From contig WQYA01000015.1 in NCBI GenBank assembly GCA_009781495.1, forward strand, positions 1 to 37,965: DNA of 37,965 nucleotides, written 5' to 3'. The stretch comes from Cystobacterineae bacterium. GTDB taxonomy: Bacteria > Myxococcota > Myxococcia > Myxococcales > Myxococcaceae. The position numbers were made by a program, and so were the translations under genes. Of this stretch, positions 16,962 to 29,011 are shown one piece after another (positions within the stretch are counted from its first letter, which is position 1; every line of letters begins with the position of its first letter). The notes under the pieces are model-generated. The model saw only the letters and a program-made list of their open reading frames with translations, had not been told where the DNA came from and ran no database searches.

Positions 16962-17675
16962 ATGGCTAAGAGTGGAAAGAAATACCGTGCGGCAGCACAG
17001 AAGATAGACCGCAACAAGCGTTATTCCGTGGCAGAAGGTTTCAAGCTTCTCAAGGAGACAGCTGCCATACTCAACACGAAGTTTGACCAAACCGTAGACA
17101 TAGCGGTGAACTTAGGCGTAGATCCACGGCATGCAGACCAGATGGTCCGCGGCGCTGTGGTGTTGACGCATGGCACGGGCAAGTCCGTGCGGGTTGCTGT
17201 GTTTGCCAAAGGCGACAAAGTTGCAGAAGCCCAAGCGGCAGGCGCCGATGTGATAGGTGATGCAGACTTAGCGAAGCGTATTGAAGAAGGGTTTATGGAG
17301 TTTGACACGGTGATAGCGACACCCGACATGATGGGTGTGGTAGGCCGCCTGGGCAAATTTCTGGGTCCACGAGGATTGATGCCGAACCCCAAAATAGGGA
17401 CGGTGACGATGGATTTGGCGAAGGCCATTCGCGATGCGAAGGGTGGCAAGGTGGAATTGCGTGTGGAGAAGTCCGGCATCATCCACGCCCCGCTCGGCAA
17501 AGTTTCTTTTGAAGTCGAGAAGCTGATGGAGAACTTTCAGATACTGATAGAAACCGTCATGAAACTGAAGCCGGCGACGTCCAAGGGGATTTATTTGAAA
17601 GGCATCGCCATTTCTTCGACGATGGGTCCAGGGATTAAGCTTGAAACTCAGGCATTTTCCGGCTTACTTCGCTAG
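16962..17675 (+). CDS. rplA: Ribosomal protein L1
   Basis: The 237-residue protein of the L1 stalk binds 23S rRNA and is usually the repressor of rplKA translation. Conserved segments include [20 protein letters not shown] and [15 protein letters not shown], and the length is normal. It starts 26 bases after rplK with a purine-rich ribosome site, so the two are one unit. It is followed by a 259-base leader for rplJ. Confidence 0.98.
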   Translation: MAKSGKKYRAAAQKIDRNKRYSVAEGFKLLKETAAILNTKFDQTVDIAVNLGVDPRHADQMVRGAVVLTHGTGKSVRVAVFAKGDKVAEAQAAGADVIGDADLAKRIEEGFMEFDTVIATPDMMGVVGRLGKFLGPRGLMPNPKIGTVTMDLAKAIRDAKGGKVELRVEKSGIIHAPLGKVSFEVEKLMENFQILIETVMKLKPATSKGIYLKGIAISSTMGPGIKLETQAFSGLLR

Positions 17676-17710
17676 AGGGGGCATTTTTTTGAAAAAGCTT
17701 TTTGAAGGGC

Positions 17711-17934
17711 TTGACAGCGCGTTTTGTTTATGCTAGGCGCCATTGGCTTCGAGTCGAAGTGTCGTCTGGTGACGTCACTTCAGCCTGGACGAAGACAGCA
17801 GGGGCTCAAGGTGCGAGGTTTTCAGCACTTTGGGCTTAAACAGTTGTTTGCCCTGCCGAGACAGGACGTGGGAGAAAGGCCTCTCGCTCTTGCACTTTGT
17901 GCCAGATAATTTGAGGAAAAGGAGGTGACACAAG
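17711..17934 (+). promoter_or_regulatory. rplJ leader (L10-type autoregulatory RNA)
   Basis: The 259-base gap begins with a TTGACA -35-like element at 17711-17716, though its -10 partner is weak. Structured RNA follows: hairpin 17756-17781 (GAAGTG/CACTTC and CGTC/GACG with a T-T mismatch), and a multi-branched domain closed by GCAGGG (17798-17803) and CCCTGC (17851-17856), with an inner AGGTGC/GCACTT pairing. Position and structure match the L10 leader, where L10-(L7/L12) represses rplJL translation. The ribosome site GGAGGTGA precedes the rplJ ATG. Confidence 0.7.
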
Positions 17935-18450
17935 ATGTTAAAGAGCGAAAAAGAGGCGATGGTTCAAGAGTTGGCGGCGAAGTTTTCGAAGGCCAAGTCC
18001 GTGGTGGTTGCTGAATTCGACAAGATAGACGTAGCGACCGCGACGCAGTTGAGGCGCAAGCTTCGCGAAGGTGGCGTTGAATACAGAGTGATAAAAAACA
18101 CTTTGGCGAAGAGAGCCGCTCAAGGAACCTCTGTTGCTGTTGTAGCTAATGATTTTGTTGGGCCTGTAGCCCTGGCCATCAGCTATGGAGATGTGGTTGC
18201 TCCTGCCAAAATTTTGATGGAGTTTCTCAAAGACAGGGACTTTCTAAAAGTCAAGAGTGGTGTTGTGGATGGGCAGCGCATGAATGCAGCTGACATTACT
18301 GCCTTGTCGAAATTGCCGGGATTGCCGGAGTTGAGAGCGAGCCTATTGGGGCTGTTGCTGCAACCGGCGACCAAATTGGTGCGTACGCTTGCTGAGCCCA
18401 GCTCGTGTTTGGCGAGGGTTTTGGCGCAGCGTCTGGAGAAAAACAGTTAA
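17935..18450 (+). CDS. rplJ: Ribosomal protein L10
   Basis: This 171-residue protein forms the base of the L7/L12 stalk. The N-terminal rRNA-binding domain (FSKAKSVVVAEFDKIDVATATQ, VEYRVIKNTLAKRAAQ) is conserved, and the C-terminal helix that carries L7/L12 dimers is present (LAEPSSCLARVLAQRLEKN). A near-perfect Shine-Dalgarno stands upstream. It is co-transcribed with rplL 29 bases downstream and probably autoregulates through the leader. Confidence 0.97.
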   Translation: MLKSEKEAMVQELAAKFSKAKSVVVAEFDKIDVATATQLRRKLREGGVEYRVIKNTLAKRAAQGTSVAVVANDFVGPVALAISYGDVVAPAKILMEFLKDRDFLKVKSGVVDGQRMNAADITALSKLPGLPELRASLLGLLLQPATKLVRTLAEPSSCLARVLAQRLEKNS

Positions 18451-18479
18451 TTTTTTTATTTTTTATGTGAGGAATTGCC

Positions 18480-18851
18480 ATGGCTGATTTGAATGTCATT
18501 GTTGAGCAGTTGTCTTCTTTAACCATTTTAGAGGCGGCGGAGCTTGTAAAGAAGCTGGAGGAGAAGTGGGGCGTTTCTGCTGCTGCCGTTGCTGTTGCGG
18601 CGCCTGCGGGTGCTGCGGCTGCGGCTCCGGTGGAAGAGCAGACGGAATTCACGGTTGTTTTGACAAAAGCCGGTGACAAAAAGGTTGAAGTTATTAAGGC
18701 TGTCCGTGAGATTACTGGATTAGGGCTAAAGGAGGCGAAGGATTTGGTAGAAGGGGCGCCCAAACCGGTGAAGGAAGGGGTCAGCAAGGATGAGGCGAAC
18801 AAGCTGAAAGAGAAGCTTGTTGCTGCCGGTGCGTCTGTTGAATTGAAATAG
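18480..18851 (+). CDS. rplL: Ribosomal protein L7/L12
   Basis: The 123-residue stalk protein recruits translational GTPases. It has an N-terminal dimerisation domain ([20 protein letters not shown]), an Ala-rich hinge near 38-54, and the C-terminal domain with the factor-binding sequence ([36 protein letters not shown]). GAGGAA precedes the ATG. A terminator-like hairpin follows before rpoB. Confidence 0.98.
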   Translation: MADLNVIVEQLSSLTILEAAELVKKLEEKWGVSAAAVAVAAPAGAAAAAPVEEQTEFTVVLTKAGDKKVEVIKAVREITGLGLKEAKDLVEGAPKPVKEGVSKDEANKLKEKLVAAGASVELK

Positions 18852-18858
18852 CTGTTTT

Positions 18859-18885
18859 CAAACGCTGAGCCGGCGTTTGTTTTTT
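18859..18885 (+). terminator. Attenuator between rplL and rpoB
   Basis: CAAACGC (18859-18865) and GCGTTTG (18873-18879) form a 7-bp stem with a seven-base loop, followed by T6. Partial termination here would lower rpoBC expression relative to the ribosomal proteins, as at the same place in E. coli. Confidence 0.7.
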
Positions 18886-18948
18886 GGGCGCCGGCTTGTG
18901 TGTTTTGTCTGTTGTTGTGGCTATGCCCTTTTGCCAGTGGGAAAACGA

Positions 18949-21900
18949 ATGACAACAAGCCTGCAAACCAATTTCCGCGTTCGGAAGAGCTTTGCAAAGA
19001 TTCCAAAAGTTATTGAAATACCGAATCTTATCAACATCCAGAAGTCGAGTTATGACAAGTTTTTGCAGGCGGACGTTTTGCCGGCGAAACGGGAAGACAT
19101 CGGCTTGCAGGCGGTTTTTAAGTCGGTCTTTCCAATACGCGATTTCAATGAAACTTCGTCATTGGAGTTTGTTGCCTATCATTTGGAGAAGCCCAAATAT
19201 GACGTAGACGAATGTCATCAACGGGGCATGACATTTGCGGCTCCCATTAAGGTAGTCGTACGCCTTGTCGTCTGGGACAAGGATGAGGAGACGGGGGCGC
19301 AATCCATTCGGGATGTTAAGGAGCAGGAAGTTTATTTTGGTGAAATTCCGTTAATGACACAAAATGGGACTTTCATCATCAACGGCACAGAGAGGGTTGT
19401 CGTCAGCCAACTTCACCGCAGCCCGGGTGCTTTTTTCGATCATGACAAAGGCAAGAGCCATTCGTCGGGGAAGCTGCTCTACAACGCGCGCATCATTCCC
19501 TATCGCGGCTCCTGGGTGGATTTTGAATTCGATCACAAAGACTTGCTCTATGTGCGCATCGATCGCCGCCGCAAATTGCCTGCGACCATTCTCATTCGAG
19601 CTTTGGGGGCAGTGCAAGACACAGCGCGAAAGAACCCTCTGGACTTCAAAGGCTCGACAGAAGAAATTCTGAATTATTATTATGAGACGGAAACCGTCTA
19701 CCTGTTGTCGCCGACGGAATTTGAAAAGTCGGTGGACTTGGAGCTTTTGCTGAACCAGCGAGCTGTTCGGGATGTGAAGTCCAAGTCAGGCGAAATTATT
19801 GTTAAGAAGAACCGAAAATTCAACCGGGCAGCGCTCAAGAAATTGCAAGCTGCCGGCATGACGCGTTTGCCTATTGATGCGGACGACTTGTTTAGCAAGG
19901 TGTCGGCTTTTGATGTTGTGGATGAGAACACGGGCGAGGTCATTCTTGAGTGCAACGAGGAAATTTCTCAAGAGAAGGTGGATGAGCTGCTCAAGCGAGG
20001 CATTGCTGAAGTCAAAGTCCTCTTCATCGACAATCTCAACGTAGGCCCTTTCCTGCGAGAGACTTTGTTGATGGACAAAATCGACAGTCCGGAGCAGGCG
20101 ATTATGGAGATTTATCGCCGTCTGCGTCCTGGAGATCCACCGACTCCCGAGACGGCGGCGAACCTGTTCAACAACCTCTTCTTCAACTCTGAGCGCTATG
20201 ACTTGTCCAAGGTGGGCCGTCTCAAACTGAATTTTAAATTTGCTTTGGAAGAGCCGCTGGAGAACCAAGTGCTCACGAAGCGCGACATTCTCGAAGTGGT
20301 TCGCTATCTCGTTGACCTGAAGAATGGCAAGGGCAGCATTGATGATATTGATCATTTGGGAAACCGGCGCGTCAGGGCTGTTGGCGAGCTGTTGGAGAAC
20401 CAATATCGCATCGGCTTGGTTCGCATGGAGCGAGCCATAAAAGAACGCATGAGTCTGCAAGAAATTGAAACACTCATGCCGCATGATTTAATTAATGCAA
20501 AACCTGTCACTGCTGTGATCAAGGAGTTTTTTGGTTCCTCTCAGTTGTCGCAATTTATGGACCAGAACAATCCGCTTTCTGAGGTGACGCACAAGCGGCG
20601 TTTGTCGGCCCTAGGCCCAGGTGGTTTGACGCGCGAGCGTGCAGGCTTTGAAGTGCGTGACGTGCACCCCACGCACTATGGCCGCATTTGTCCCATTGAA
20701 ACGCCGGAAGGGCCGAACATTGGTCTCATTGCAAGCTTGTCCACCTATGCGCGCGTGAACGAATTTGGCTTCGTAGAGACACCCTATCGCCGCGTAGAAG
20801 ACAGCGTGCCCACTCAGGAAGTGAGTTTCTATTCTGCCTTGGAAGAAGAGCGCCATACCATTGCCCAGGCCAATGCGGAGTGTGACGCTTCAGGAAAGTT
20901 TGTGGGTGACATTGTCGGTTCCCACCATGAGGGTGAGTTTGTTTTGGCGCGGGCTGAAGATGTGAACCTGATGGACGTTTCTCCAAACCAGCTGGTGTCC
21001 GTTGCTGCTTCGCTCATTCCATTTTTAGAGAATGACGACGCCAACCGTGCACTCATGGGCTCCAACATGCAGCGGCAAGCGGTGCCTCTGTTGCGAAGTT
21101 CAGCGCCCATTGTTGGAACAGGCATTGAACCCATTGTTGCCAGAGACTCTGGCGTGACGGTTGTTGCTCGTCGCGGTGGTGTTATTGAAACAGTGGATGC
21201 GAGCCGCATCGTGGTCCGTGCGGACGAGCTGGACTCGACAGAAGAAGGGGTGAATGAAGTCGACATTTATAGCCTTCTCAAATACCAGCGCTCCAACCAG
21301 AACACCTGTCTCAACCAAAAGCCCATTGTGAAACAGGGCGACAAAGTGAAGGCCGGAGACATTATTGCGGATGGTCCTGCGACAGAGACGGGTGAGTTGG
21401 CGCTTGGGGCGAACGTGGTTGTGGCGTTTATGCCTTGGCAAGGCTACAACTTTGAAGACTCCATTCTCGTTTCCGAAGATTTGGTGAAAGAAGACTTTCT
21501 GACGTCCATTCACATCGAAGAGTTTGAGTGTATCGCTCGCGACACGAAGCTTGGAAAAGAAGAGATTACGCGGGACATTCCAAATGTGGGCGACGAAGCC
21601 TTGAAGAATTTGGATGAGTCCGGAATTATTTATATAGGCGCAGAAGTCAAACCTGGCGATGTGTTGGTCGGCAAAGTAACTCCCAAAAGCGAAGTGCAGC
21701 TTTCTCCTGAAGAGAAGTTGTTGAGGGCCATTTTCGGAGAGAAAGCCGGGGATGTGCGTGACAGCAGTTTGCGTGTGCCTCCGGGGGTTGCAGGCAATGT
21801 CATTGGCGCCAAAGTGTTTTCAAGAAAAGGCGTTGAGAAAGACGAGCGCGCCAAGGAAATTGAGTCTGCTGAAGAGGCCAAGCTTCTGAAGGACCAAAAC

Positions 21901-23157
21901 GATGAAATTAAGGTCATTCAAAGCTCGGCCTACAACCGCATTCGCAAACTTTGGGAGGGGCAGCAAGTCCAAGGCAAGCTTGTCGATGACAAAGGCAACC
22001 AGTTGCTGAAGAAAGGCGATGTCCTGGATGCCCAGCTTTTGGCGCCCATTCCCTACCGTTATTGGGAAGAAATTTCCGTAGGTGAGGCCATTGACGCCAA
22101 GGTGCGGGACATTTTGCACAAGTTGGAGGAGATGAAGGAGACCGTTCGTCAAAATTTTGGTGAGCGGATTTCGAGGATTAAGAAGGGTGATGAGCTTCCT
22201 CCCGGTGTTATTAAGATGGTCAAAGTCTATGTCGCCATTAAGCGTAAATTAGCTGTGGGCGACAAAATGGCAGGCCGCCATGGCAACAAAGGTGTTGTGT
22301 CTTGCATTTTGCCCGTAGAAGACATGCCCTACCTTGAAGATGGTCGGCCGGTGGACATTGTTTTGAATCCGCTGGGTGTGCCCTCCCGTATGAATATTGG
22401 GCAAATTTTAGAAACCCACTTGGGGTTGGCGGCGAAGGGCTTAGGGGAGCAACTCCAGAAATACGTCGAAGAGAATTGGTCCGCAGACAAGCTTCGGGCG
22501 CGTCTCAAAGAGATTTATAAGAATGAAGGTTTCGACACGTTTGTGGATGGGCTTCCGGAAGAAGACGTCATTGCGCTGTGCCGTCGTTTGCAAAGCGGTG
22601 TTCATGTTGCCACGCCTGTTTTTGATGGGGCTTTGGAGCATGAAATTCGAGCTTTGTTGGAGATGGCGGGGCTGCCGAAGACAGGGCAGATGGTGCTTTT
22701 TGACGGTCGTACCGGGGAGGCGTTTGATCAGGAGGTGACGGTGGGGGTGATGTATATGTTAAAATTGCATCACCTGGTAGACGAGAAAATCCACGCCCGT
22801 TCCATAGGCCCCTATTCTCTGGTGACGCAGCAACCTTTGGGCGGCAAAGCGCAGTTTGGGGGTCAACGTTTGGGTGAGATGGAGGTGTGGGCCATGGAGG
22901 CCTATGGCGCTGCCTATACGCTGCAAGAATTTTTGACGGTGAAGTCGGACGATGTTGTGGGCCGGACGCGGATGTATGAGGGCATTGTCAAAGGAGACCA
23001 TTCTTTGGAATCCGGCCTTCCCGAATCCTTCAACGTTCTGCTCAAGGAATTGCAAGCATTGGCGTTGGATGTGGAGCTTTTGGAGCAGCCGCCGCCGGAG
23101 CGTTATCGTTCGACATTTGGAAGCATTGAGCCCAGCCACACGGGCACAGACGATTGA
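18949..23157 (+). CDS. rpoB: RNA polymerase beta subunit
   Basis: The 1402-residue catalytic subunit is slightly longer than that of E. coli (1342). The rifampicin-pocket segment ([17 protein letters not shown], about 529-545) and following residues match the susceptible type: Asp538, His548 and Ser553 correspond to E. coli Asp516, His526 and Ser531. The C-terminal clamp motifs ([11 protein letters not shown], and [18 protein letters not shown]) are intact. I take the ATG at 18949 ([15 protein letters not shown]); an upstream in-frame start at 18877 would overlap the attenuator and adds hydrophobic, non-conserved residues. The ribosome site is weak. rpoC starts 42 bases after its stop. Confidence 0.98.
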   Translation: MTTSLQTNFRVRKSFAKIPKVIEIPNLINIQKSSYDKFLQADVLPAKREDIGLQAVFKSVFPIRDFNETSSLEFVAYHLEKPKYDVDECHQRGMTFAAPIKVVVRLVVWDKDEETGAQSIRDVKEQEVYFGEIPLMTQNGTFIINGTERVVVSQLHRSPGAFFDHDKGKSHSSGKLLYNARIIPYRGSWVDFEFDHKDLLYVRIDRRRKLPATILIRALGAVQDTARKNPLDFKGSTEEILNYYYETETVYLLSPTEFEKSVDLELLLNQRAVRDVKSKSGEIIVKKNRKFNRAALKKLQAAGMTRLPIDADDLFSKVSAFDVVDENTGEVILECNEEISQEKVDELLKRGIAEVKVLFIDNLNVGPFLRETLLMDKIDSPEQAIMEIYRRLRPGDPPTPETAANLFNNLFFNSERYDLSKVGRLKLNFKFALEEPLENQVLTKRDILEVVRYLVDLKNGKGSIDDIDHLGNRRVRAVGELLENQYRIGLVRMERAIKERMSLQEIETLMPHDLINAKPVTAVIKEFFGSSQLSQFMDQNNPLSEVTHKRRLSALGPGGLTRERAGFEVRDVHPTHYGRICPIETPEGPNIGLIASLSTYARVNEFGFVETPYRRVEDSVPTQEVSFYSALEEERHTIAQANAECDASGKFVGDIVGSHHEGEFVLARAEDVNLMDVSPNQLVSVAASLIPFLENDDANRALMGSNMQRQAVPLLRSSAPIVGTGIEPIVARDSGVTVVARRGGVIETVDASRIVVRADELDSTEEGVNEVDIYSLLKYQRSNQNTCLNQKPIVKQGDKVKAGDIIADGPATETGELALGANVVVAFMPWQGYNFEDSILVSEDLVKEDFLTSIHIEEFECIARDTKLGKEEITRDIPNVGDEALKNLDESGIIYIGAEVKPGDVLVGKVTPKSEVQLSPEEKLLRAIFGEKAGDVRDSSLRVPPGVAGNVIGAKVFSRKGVEKDERAKEIESAEEAKLLKDQNDEIKVIQSSAYNRIRKLWEGQQVQGKLVDDKGNQLLKKGDVLDAQLLAPIPYRYWEEISVGEAIDAKVRDILHKLEEMKETVRQNFGERISRIKKGDELPPGVIKMVKVYVAIKRKLAVGDKMAGRHGNKGVVSCILPVEDMPYLEDGRPVDIVLNPLGVPSRMNIGQILETHLGLAAKGLGEQLQKYVEENWSADKLRARLKEIYKNEGFDTFVDGLPEEDVIALCRRLQSGVHVATPVFDGALEHEIRALLEMAGLPKTGQMVLFDGRTGEAFDQEVTVGVMYMLKLHHLVDEKIHARSIGPYSLVTQQPLGGKAQFGGQRLGEMEVWAMEAYGAAYTLQEFLTVKSDDVVGRTRMYEGIVKGDHSLESGLPESFNVLLKELQALALDVELLEQPPPERYRSTFGSIEPSHTGTDD

Positions 23158-23198
23158 ATTTGACTCAAAAACCCTGAAAAAACAAAGGGAGCCCTTCA

Positions 23199-26100
23199 GT
23201 GAAGGATATTTTTAATTTTTTTGAAAAACCCAAGGATCCGCTTTCGTTTCGGGCGATACGCATTGCATTGGCCTCTTCGGAGAAGATTCGTCAATGGTCG
23301 CATGGAGAAGTCAAAAAACCTGAAACCATCAACTACCGGACATTCAAACCGGAGCGTGACGGTTTGTTTTGCGCTCGCATTTTCGGCCCCGTCAAAGACT
23401 ATGAATGCAATTGCGGCAAATATAAGCGCATGAAGCACCGCGGGGTAGTTTGTGAGAAATGCGGTGTAGAGGTGATTCAGTCAAAGGTACGGCGTGAGCG
23501 TTTGGGGCATATTTCTTTAGCGACGCCGGTTGCCCATATTTGGTTTTTAAAAAGTTTACCTTCGCGCATAGGGAACTTGCTGGATATTACCCTAAAGGAT
23601 TTGGAGCGTATCCTCTATTGTGAGAGCTACATCATATTAGATCCCAGGATGACGCCTCTTGAGAGGGGTGAGCTGATTACGGAAGACCGCTACCAACGTC
23701 TCCTTGCGGAATTTGGGGAGGATTCGTTTGTTGCTGCGATGGGTGGCGAAGCGGTGAGGGATTTGTTGTTGGAAATTGACATCAACCTATTGGCGGAGCA
23801 GTTGCGCGCAGAAATGCGTTCCACCACTTCTGAAGCCAGGCGCAAGAAGATAGCCAAGCGTTTGAAGGTGACAGAGTCTTTCCGAGCTTCGGGCAACAAG
23901 CCGGAGTGGATGATGATGGATATTATTCCGGTGATTCCGCCGGACTTGCGTCCTCTGGTTCCGTTGGATGGTGGGCGTTTTGCGACGTCGGACTTAAATG
24001 ACTTATATCGCCGAGTCATTAACCGAAACAACCGCCTGCGTCGTCTGCAAGAGTTGAATGCCCCTGACATTATTATTCGCAACGAGAAGCGGATGTTGCA
24101 AGAAGCGGTGGATGCGCTTTTTGACAACGGCCGTCGAGGCAAAACCATTACGGGGCCCAACAAACGTCCTTTGAAATCCCTGTCGGACATGCTCAAAGGA
24201 AAGCACGGACGTTTCCGTCAAAACCTCCTCGGCAAGCGCGTAGACTATTCTGGACGCTCGGTCATTGTGGTGGGGCCAGAGCTCAAACTCCACCAATGTG
24301 GCCTGCCCAAAATCATGGCGCTTGAGTTATTCAAACCCTTTATTTACCAGAAGCTTGAGGAGAGGGGTTTTGTCACCACCATTAAATCCGCCAAGAAGAT
24401 GGTGGAGAAAGAGCGTCCGGAGGTTTGGGACATTCTCGATGAAGTCATTCGAGAGCACCCCGTTTTGCTCAACCGTGCGCCCACGCTGCACCGTTTGGGC
24501 ATGCAGGCATTCGAGCCTGTGTTGATTGAGGGCAAAGCCATTCAATTGCATCCGCTCGTATGCGCAGCCTTCAACGCGGACTTTGACGGCGATCAGATGG
24601 CTGTCCACGTTCCTCTGTCTGTTGAAGCGCAGATGGAAGCGCGCGTGTTGATGATGTCCACCAACAACATTTTGAGTCCAGCCAGCGGCAAGCCCATTAT
24701 TGTTCCAACACAGGACATGGTGTTGGGCATTTATTACCTCACGCGTGCCCGTGAGTTTGACGTTGGCGAGGGCAAATTGTTCTCTTCGCCTGAAGAGGTG
24801 CGTATTGCGTTTGATCAGGAGGCGGTGGGGTTACAGGCAAAAATCAGGTGTAGGGTAGAGGGGAAGGTTTATGAAACAACAACAGGCCGGGTGCTTTTCT
24901 GGGAGATTGTGCCCAAGAAGCTGGGCTTCGACGCTATTAATAAAGTTCTCGACAAGCGGCAACTGGGGAACCTCATTGATCAGTGCTATCGCATGACAGG
25001 CGAAAAAGAGACGGTGTTGCTTGCGGACCGTATTCGCAGCCTGGGCTATAGCTATGCGACCAAGGCGGGCATTTCAATTGCCGTCAAGGACATGATCATT
25101 CCCCCTCAGAAGCAGGAGCTTGTCGATGTAGCACAGAAGGAGGTAACGGAGGTTGAGGATCAATACCAGGACGGGTTGATTACTTCGGGTGAGCGTTATA
25201 ACAAAGTAATCGACATTTGGGCTCAAACCACAGAGCAAGTCACTGACGCGATGATGGCCCAAATTTCCAGCGAGCAGGTTGCTGGCATTTCTGCGGATGG
25301 CAAGCAAGAGACACGCACACAGCCTTCGTTTAACCCTGTTTATATTATGGCGGACTCCGGGGCGCGCGGCTCCAAGCAACAAATTCGCCAGTTGGCGGGG
25401 ATGCGAGGGTTAATGGCCAAGCCTTCGGGAGAAATTATTGAGACCCCCATTATAGCGAATTTCCGCGAAGGCCTTTCTGTTCTCCAATATTTTATTTCGA
25501 CGCACGGCGCTCGAAAGGGATTGGCCGACACGGCACTCAAGACGGCAAACTCTGGTTATTTGACGCGGCGTCTTGTGGATGTGGCCCAGGATGCCATTAT
25601 CAACGAATATGACTGCGGCACCATGGACGGCATTGTCATGATGGCTTTGGTGGAGGGCGGCGAGGTAATTGAGCCGCTTTCTGAGCGTATTTTGGGCCGT
25701 GTTGCATTGGACGACATTTTGGATCCGCTCACCGGGGATGTATTGGTGCATGCGAACGAAGAGATTGATGAGACGCGGGTTGCCAAAATTGAGAATTCGG
25801 GTTTGGACAAAGTGAAAATTCGCTCTGTGCTCACCTGTCAAACCAAGCGCGGCATTTGCGTAGAATGCTATGGCCGCGATTTGGCCCGTGGGCGCAAGGT
25901 TTCCATTGGTGAGGCTGTCGGGGTGATTGCGGCCCAATCCATTGGGGAACCGGGCACTCAGTTGACGATGCGCACCTTCCACGTAGGTGGAACGGCCACG
26001 CGGCGTGCGGAGCAGAGCGAGTTGTTCAACCGTTTTGCCGGTCGCATTAAGTTTAACCATTTGACGACCGTTATGCGTGCTGACGGCACCTCTGTGGTGA

Positions 26101-27389
26101 TGAACCGCAACGGTGAAGTGTTGATTGTGGATGATTCGGGCCGTGAGCGTGAGCGCTACCAAGTGATTTATGGGGCGTGGTTGGTGGTGAAGGAGGGGGA
26201 TTGGGTGGAGCCCAACGCGAAGATTGCCGAGTGGGATCCTTTCGCCATGCCTTTGCTTGCGGAGGTGGATGGTTTTGTGAAGTTTGAGGACATTATTGAA
26301 GGCGTGACGATGAACGAAACGCTGGATGAAGTCACCGGCTTGTCACGCAAAACCATCATTGAGTCCAAAGATCCAGAAGCCCGGCCTCGCGTCATTATTT
26401 GCGATGAGGAGGGAGAGCCGAAACTTTGGGGAGCCAACCAGCCTGCTGCCTATTTCTTGCCCCAGGGCGCCGTCATTACGGTGAATGAGGGTGTTGAAAT
26501 TCCCGCAGGGCGCGACATCGCGAAAGTTCCGCGCGAAACGACGAAGACGAAGGACATTACGGGTGGTTTGCCTCGGGTTGCGGAGTTGTTTGAAGCGCGC
26601 AAACCCAAGGAGCATGCCATTATTGCGGAGATTGACGGGGTGGTTTCCTTCGGCAAGGACACGAAGGGCAAGCGCAAGCTGATGATTACGCCGGAAGTCA
26701 ATGGGGAGCTTCGTTCAGACTTAACGAAGGAATATCTCATCCCTAAAACCAAACATATTACGGTGCATTCGGGTGATCATGTGCGGGCGGGCGAGCCGAT
26801 GATGGACGGCGCGGTGAACCCTCACGACATTTTGCGTGTTTTGGGTGAGAAGGAGTTGGCGCGTTTCTTGGTGGATGAGATTCAAGAAGTCTATCGCTTG
26901 CAAGGCGTCAAAATTAACGACAAGCATATTGAAGTGATTGTTCGCCAAATGCTCCGGCGCGTACGGGTTTCTGAATTGGGCGACACGGAGTTTCTGGTGG
27001 ACGAGCAGGTGGAGAAGTGGCTTTTTGAAGAAGAAAACGAGAAAGCCCTCTCGCAGGGCAAGCTTCCTGCGGTTGGCGAGCCTTTGCTGTTGGGCATTAC
27101 CAAAGCTTCGCTGTCCACAGAGTCCTTCATTTCGGCTTCTTCTTTCCAAGAAACCACCAAGGTGCTCACCGAGGCAGCCATTTCCGGAAAAGTCGACTAT
27201 TTGCGCGGACTCAAAGAGAACGTCATTATGGGGCGCCTCATTCCGGCAGGCACAGGCCTTCCAAGCTATCGCCACCTGGAGGTTGCGATTGAGGGGCCTG
27301 CGACGGCTGCTCGGGGCCTAGAAGGGGATTTGGCAGCGGTACATGAGGACGAAGAGTCCATGGGCTCACTGCTGATGGGAACTTCATAG
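23199..27389 (+). CDS. rpoC: RNA polymerase beta' subunit
   Basis: The 1396-residue subunit starts at GTG with AGGGAG upstream. It has the N-terminal zinc finger ([19 protein letters not shown]), the active-site Mg-binding loop NADFDGDQM at 459-467, the bridge helix and trigger loop regions ([34 protein letters not shown]), and the second zinc site ([15 protein letters not shown]). It ends with the RpoC C-terminal [12 protein letters not shown] and GRLIPAGTG motifs. It is the last gene of the transcription/translation block. Confidence 0.99.
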   Translation: MKDIFNFFEKPKDPLSFRAIRIALASSEKIRQWSHGEVKKPETINYRTFKPERDGLFCARIFGPVKDYECNCGKYKRMKHRGVVCEKCGVEVIQSKVRRERLGHISLATPVAHIWFLKSLPSRIGNLLDITLKDLERILYCESYIILDPRMTPLERGELITEDRYQRLLAEFGEDSFVAAMGGEAVRDLLLEIDINLLAEQLRAEMRSTTSEARRKKIAKRLKVTESFRASGNKPEWMMMDIIPVIPPDLRPLVPLDGGRFATSDLNDLYRRVINRNNRLRRLQELNAPDIIIRNEKRMLQEAVDALFDNGRRGKTITGPNKRPLKSLSDMLKGKHGRFRQNLLGKRVDYSGRSVIVVGPELKLHQCGLPKIMALELFKPFIYQKLEERGFVTTIKSAKKMVEKERPEVWDILDEVIREHPVLLNRAPTLHRLGMQAFEPVLIEGKAIQLHPLVCAAFNADFDGDQMAVHVPLSVEAQMEARVLMMSTNNILSPASGKPIIVPTQDMVLGIYYLTRAREFDVGEGKLFSSPEEVRIAFDQEAVGLQAKIRCRVEGKVYETTTGRVLFWEIVPKKLGFDAINKVLDKRQLGNLIDQCYRMTGEKETVLLADRIRSLGYSYATKAGISIAVKDMIIPPQKQELVDVAQKEVTEVEDQYQDGLITSGERYNKVIDIWAQTTEQVTDAMMAQISSEQVAGISADGKQETRTQPSFNPVYIMADSGARGSKQQIRQLAGMRGLMAKPSGEIIETPIIANFREGLSVLQYFISTHGARKGLADTALKTANSGYLTRRLVDVAQDAIINEYDCGTMDGIVMMALVEGGEVIEPLSERILGRVALDDILDPLTGDVLVHANEEIDETRVAKIENSGLDKVKIRSVLTCQTKRGICVECYGRDLARGRKVSIGEAVGVIAAQSIGEPGTQLTMRTFHVGGTATRRAEQSELFNRFAGRIKFNHLTTVMRADGTSVVMNRNGEVLIVDDSGRERERYQVIYGAWLVVKEGDWVEPNAKIAEWDPFAMPLLAEVDGFVKFEDIIEGVTMNETLDEVTGLSRKTIIESKDPEARPRVIICDEEGEPKLWGANQPAAYFLPQGAVITVNEGVEIPAGRDIAKVPRETTKTKDITGGLPRVAELFEARKPKEHAIIAEIDGVVSFGKDTKGKRKLMITPEVNGELRSDLTKEYLIPKTKHITVHSGDHVRAGEPMMDGAVNPHDILRVLGEKELARFLVDEIQEVYRLQGVKINDKHIEVIVRQMLRRVRVSELGDTEFLVDEQVEKWLFEEENEKALSQGKLPAVGEPLLLGITKASLSTESFISASSFQETTKVLTEAAISGKVDYLRGLKENVIMGRLIPAGTGLPSYRHLEVAIEGPATAARGLEGDLAAVHEDEESMGSLLMGTS

Positions 27390-27393
27390 CAAG

Positions 27394-27418
27394 CCTCCGA
27401 AGGGGAGGGTTGGTTTTT
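27394..27418 (+). terminator. Possible terminator after rpoC
   Basis: CCTCC (27394-27398) and GGAGG (27404-27408) form a short stem, followed by GTTGGTTTTT. The stem is weak, and the 135-base gap after it also contains the AT-rich inverted pair ATACATA/TATGTAT around 27430-27463. Confidence 0.5.
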
Positions 27419-27524
27419 AACTTTAAGCATACATAAGCATGCTAACCCATACTCATTGTATGTATAGGTAAGTTAAGCAGATTTTGGTTGAGCTTGTGTT
27501 TAAGCGATCATAGACTTTAGGACA

Positions 27525-28184
27525 GTGAGAGTTTTTTATTGGATAATGGTTGGCGCCTTGTTAACCAGCATCGTTTATTCTGTTTTTCTGGTTTTCAAAC
27601 CTCCTGCTGCGCCGGAGCATGTGGTTTTCACACGTGGACCGGACAGAGCAAGCCAGCTGGTCGATCAGATTTTGGAGGAGAGACTCTCTGCGGAGCCATT
27701 GACTGTTCGACGTCAGTTGGCTGCGGCGATTACAGAGGAGACCCAGCTTGCGGGTTATGATCCGCTGTTGGTGTTGTCGTTGATTGAAGTCGAATCCCAA
27801 TTCAAACTGGACGCTGTTTCTGAGAAGGGCGCCATGGGTTTGATGCAAATCCGCCCTCAAACCTTGGATTATTTGGCTCGCCGGGCAAATTTAAAACTGC
27901 CGCTTCAAGAGATACAGACAGACTCTGCCCTATGCGTGCGCCTGGGCATACGCTATTTGAGGAATTTGCACGAACGTTTTGGTGACTTTGACTTGGCTCT
28001 TATGGCATACAATGCAGGGCCAAGGCGGATTCGAATGGCGCAAGAGAAACAGAAATTTTCAGCCTTTGAGAAATATCCTCAGGAAATAAAGCGCGTTTTT
28101 GCTCGAATGCGACGAGCTCATGGCCAAGAAGAAGATTGGGCCATTGCTTGGCGGAGTTTTGACAGAAGAGTGGATACGCAGTGA
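27525..28184 (+). CDS. SLT-type lytic transglycosylase
   Basis: The 219-residue membrane-anchored enzyme would cleave peptidoglycan glycan strands in the periplasm with anhydro-product formation. An N-terminal hydrophobic segment (about 6-25) anchors it. The family 1 SLT domain has the catalytic Glu90 in IEVESQF, then KGAMGLMQIRPQT and MAYNAGPRRI. The start is uncertain: GTG at 27525 or ATG at 27546, neither with a good ribosome site. Its stop overlaps the GTG start of the PilZ gene (GTGA), so the two are translationally coupled. It resembles short MltE/Slt-type proteins. Confidence 0.88.
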   Translation: MRVFYWIMVGALLTSIVYSVFLVFKPPAAPEHVVFTRGPDRASQLVDQILEERLSAEPLTVRRQLAAAITEETQLAGYDPLLVLSLIEVESQFKLDAVSEKGAMGLMQIRPQTLDYLARRANLKLPLQEIQTDSALCVRLGIRYLRNLHERFGDFDLALMAYNAGPRRIRMAQEKQKFSAFEKYPQEIKRVFARMRRAHGQEEDWAIAWRSFDRRVDTQ

Positions 28185-29005
28185 GGGATGATAATAAGGA
28201 CACAGCCCCAGCTATTTCGGTTTATGGAGGCGAAGAAAGGCGTTGTTCACCTCGGGTGGATGTGCGCGGCGTTTCTACCTATATCAATGTATTGAGCACG
28301 ACGCTTCCCTTCCCCGTCATCAACCTCAGTGCCAGAGGCGCTTTTGTACACGTAACAGAACCTATGCCCATAGGTGTGCTCATGGGCTTGCAGTTGTTTC
28401 GCGTCGGGACGCCGATTGCCTTTTCGGTGCGCGCGCGCGTGGTTTGGGCTGCTTCTGCGAAGGCAGCCCAGAAAAAAGCTTGTCTGCCTGGGATACGCCT
28501 GCGTTTTGAGCCGATGTTGCCGGATGCTGCGAATGCGCTCAAAAAGCTGTTGGCAGAATTTGGTATGCCGGAAGAATTTCGAAACCCGGAGATCATAAAA
28601 GAACATTCCAACCCCTCCTTTAGGAAGAAGGATACGGAAGAGATTGGGCCTATTGTTTTGGGCGAAGAAGTGTCGGTTATGGAGTTTGTGCCCAAAGAAG
28701 AAGAAAAAACACGTTTGGTTGAGACTACAGAACAACACCGACTGGTTCTCCCCGTGAAGTCTTCATCGGAAACCCTCGCGCAAGCCTCAACAGCAGATCC
28801 CCAGTTGATAGGGCATATTTCGCGGCTGACAGATCAACTGCAGGAGTTTCAAAGACTGGTCGAACGACAAGGCAGGGAGCTGATTAATTTGCGACAACGC
28901 CTGTTGTTGAAAGAAGAAGAGCTTGCGAAGACGGAAAAAGCGCGCCGGGCGGCAGAGCTTGCCGTAAGACGCTTGTCCATGCAGTTGGCTGCTTTTCGAC
29001 GTTGA
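28181..29005 (+). CDS. PilZ-domain protein with C-terminal coiled coil
   Basis: The 274-residue cytoplasmic protein has a PilZ domain at about 20-120 with both cyclic-di-GMP motifs: RxxxR (R21-C-S-P-R25) and N-x-S-x-x-G (N48 to G53). A divergent middle region follows, then a predicted coiled coil near 200-272 rich in Leu, Glu, Arg and Gln. c-di-GMP binding is expected from the motifs; the output partner is unknown. The start GTG overlaps the upstream lytic transglycosylase stop, which suggests control of cell-wall cutting or of an associated envelope process by c-di-GMP. Confidence 0.87.
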   Translation: MRDDNKDTAPAISVYGGEERRCSPRVDVRGVSTYINVLSTTLPFPVINLSARGAFVHVTEPMPIGVLMGLQLFRVGTPIAFSVRARVVWAASAKAAQKKACLPGIRLRFEPMLPDAANALKKLLAEFGMPEEFRNPEIIKEHSNPSFRKKDTEEIGPIVLGEEVSVMEFVPKEEEKTRLVETTEQHRLVLPVKSSSETLAQASTADPQLIGHISRLTDQLQEFQRLVERQGRELINLRQRLLLKEEELAKTEKARRAAELAVRRLSMQLAAFRR

Positions 29006-29011
29006 TGAAAA

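Noticed and set aside
17724-17909. 61-codon frame in the rplJ leader
   Set aside because: It overlaps the structured leader and resembles no protein.
18877-18948. Longer rpoB start
   Set aside because: It begins inside the attenuator region and adds non-conserved hydrophobic residues.
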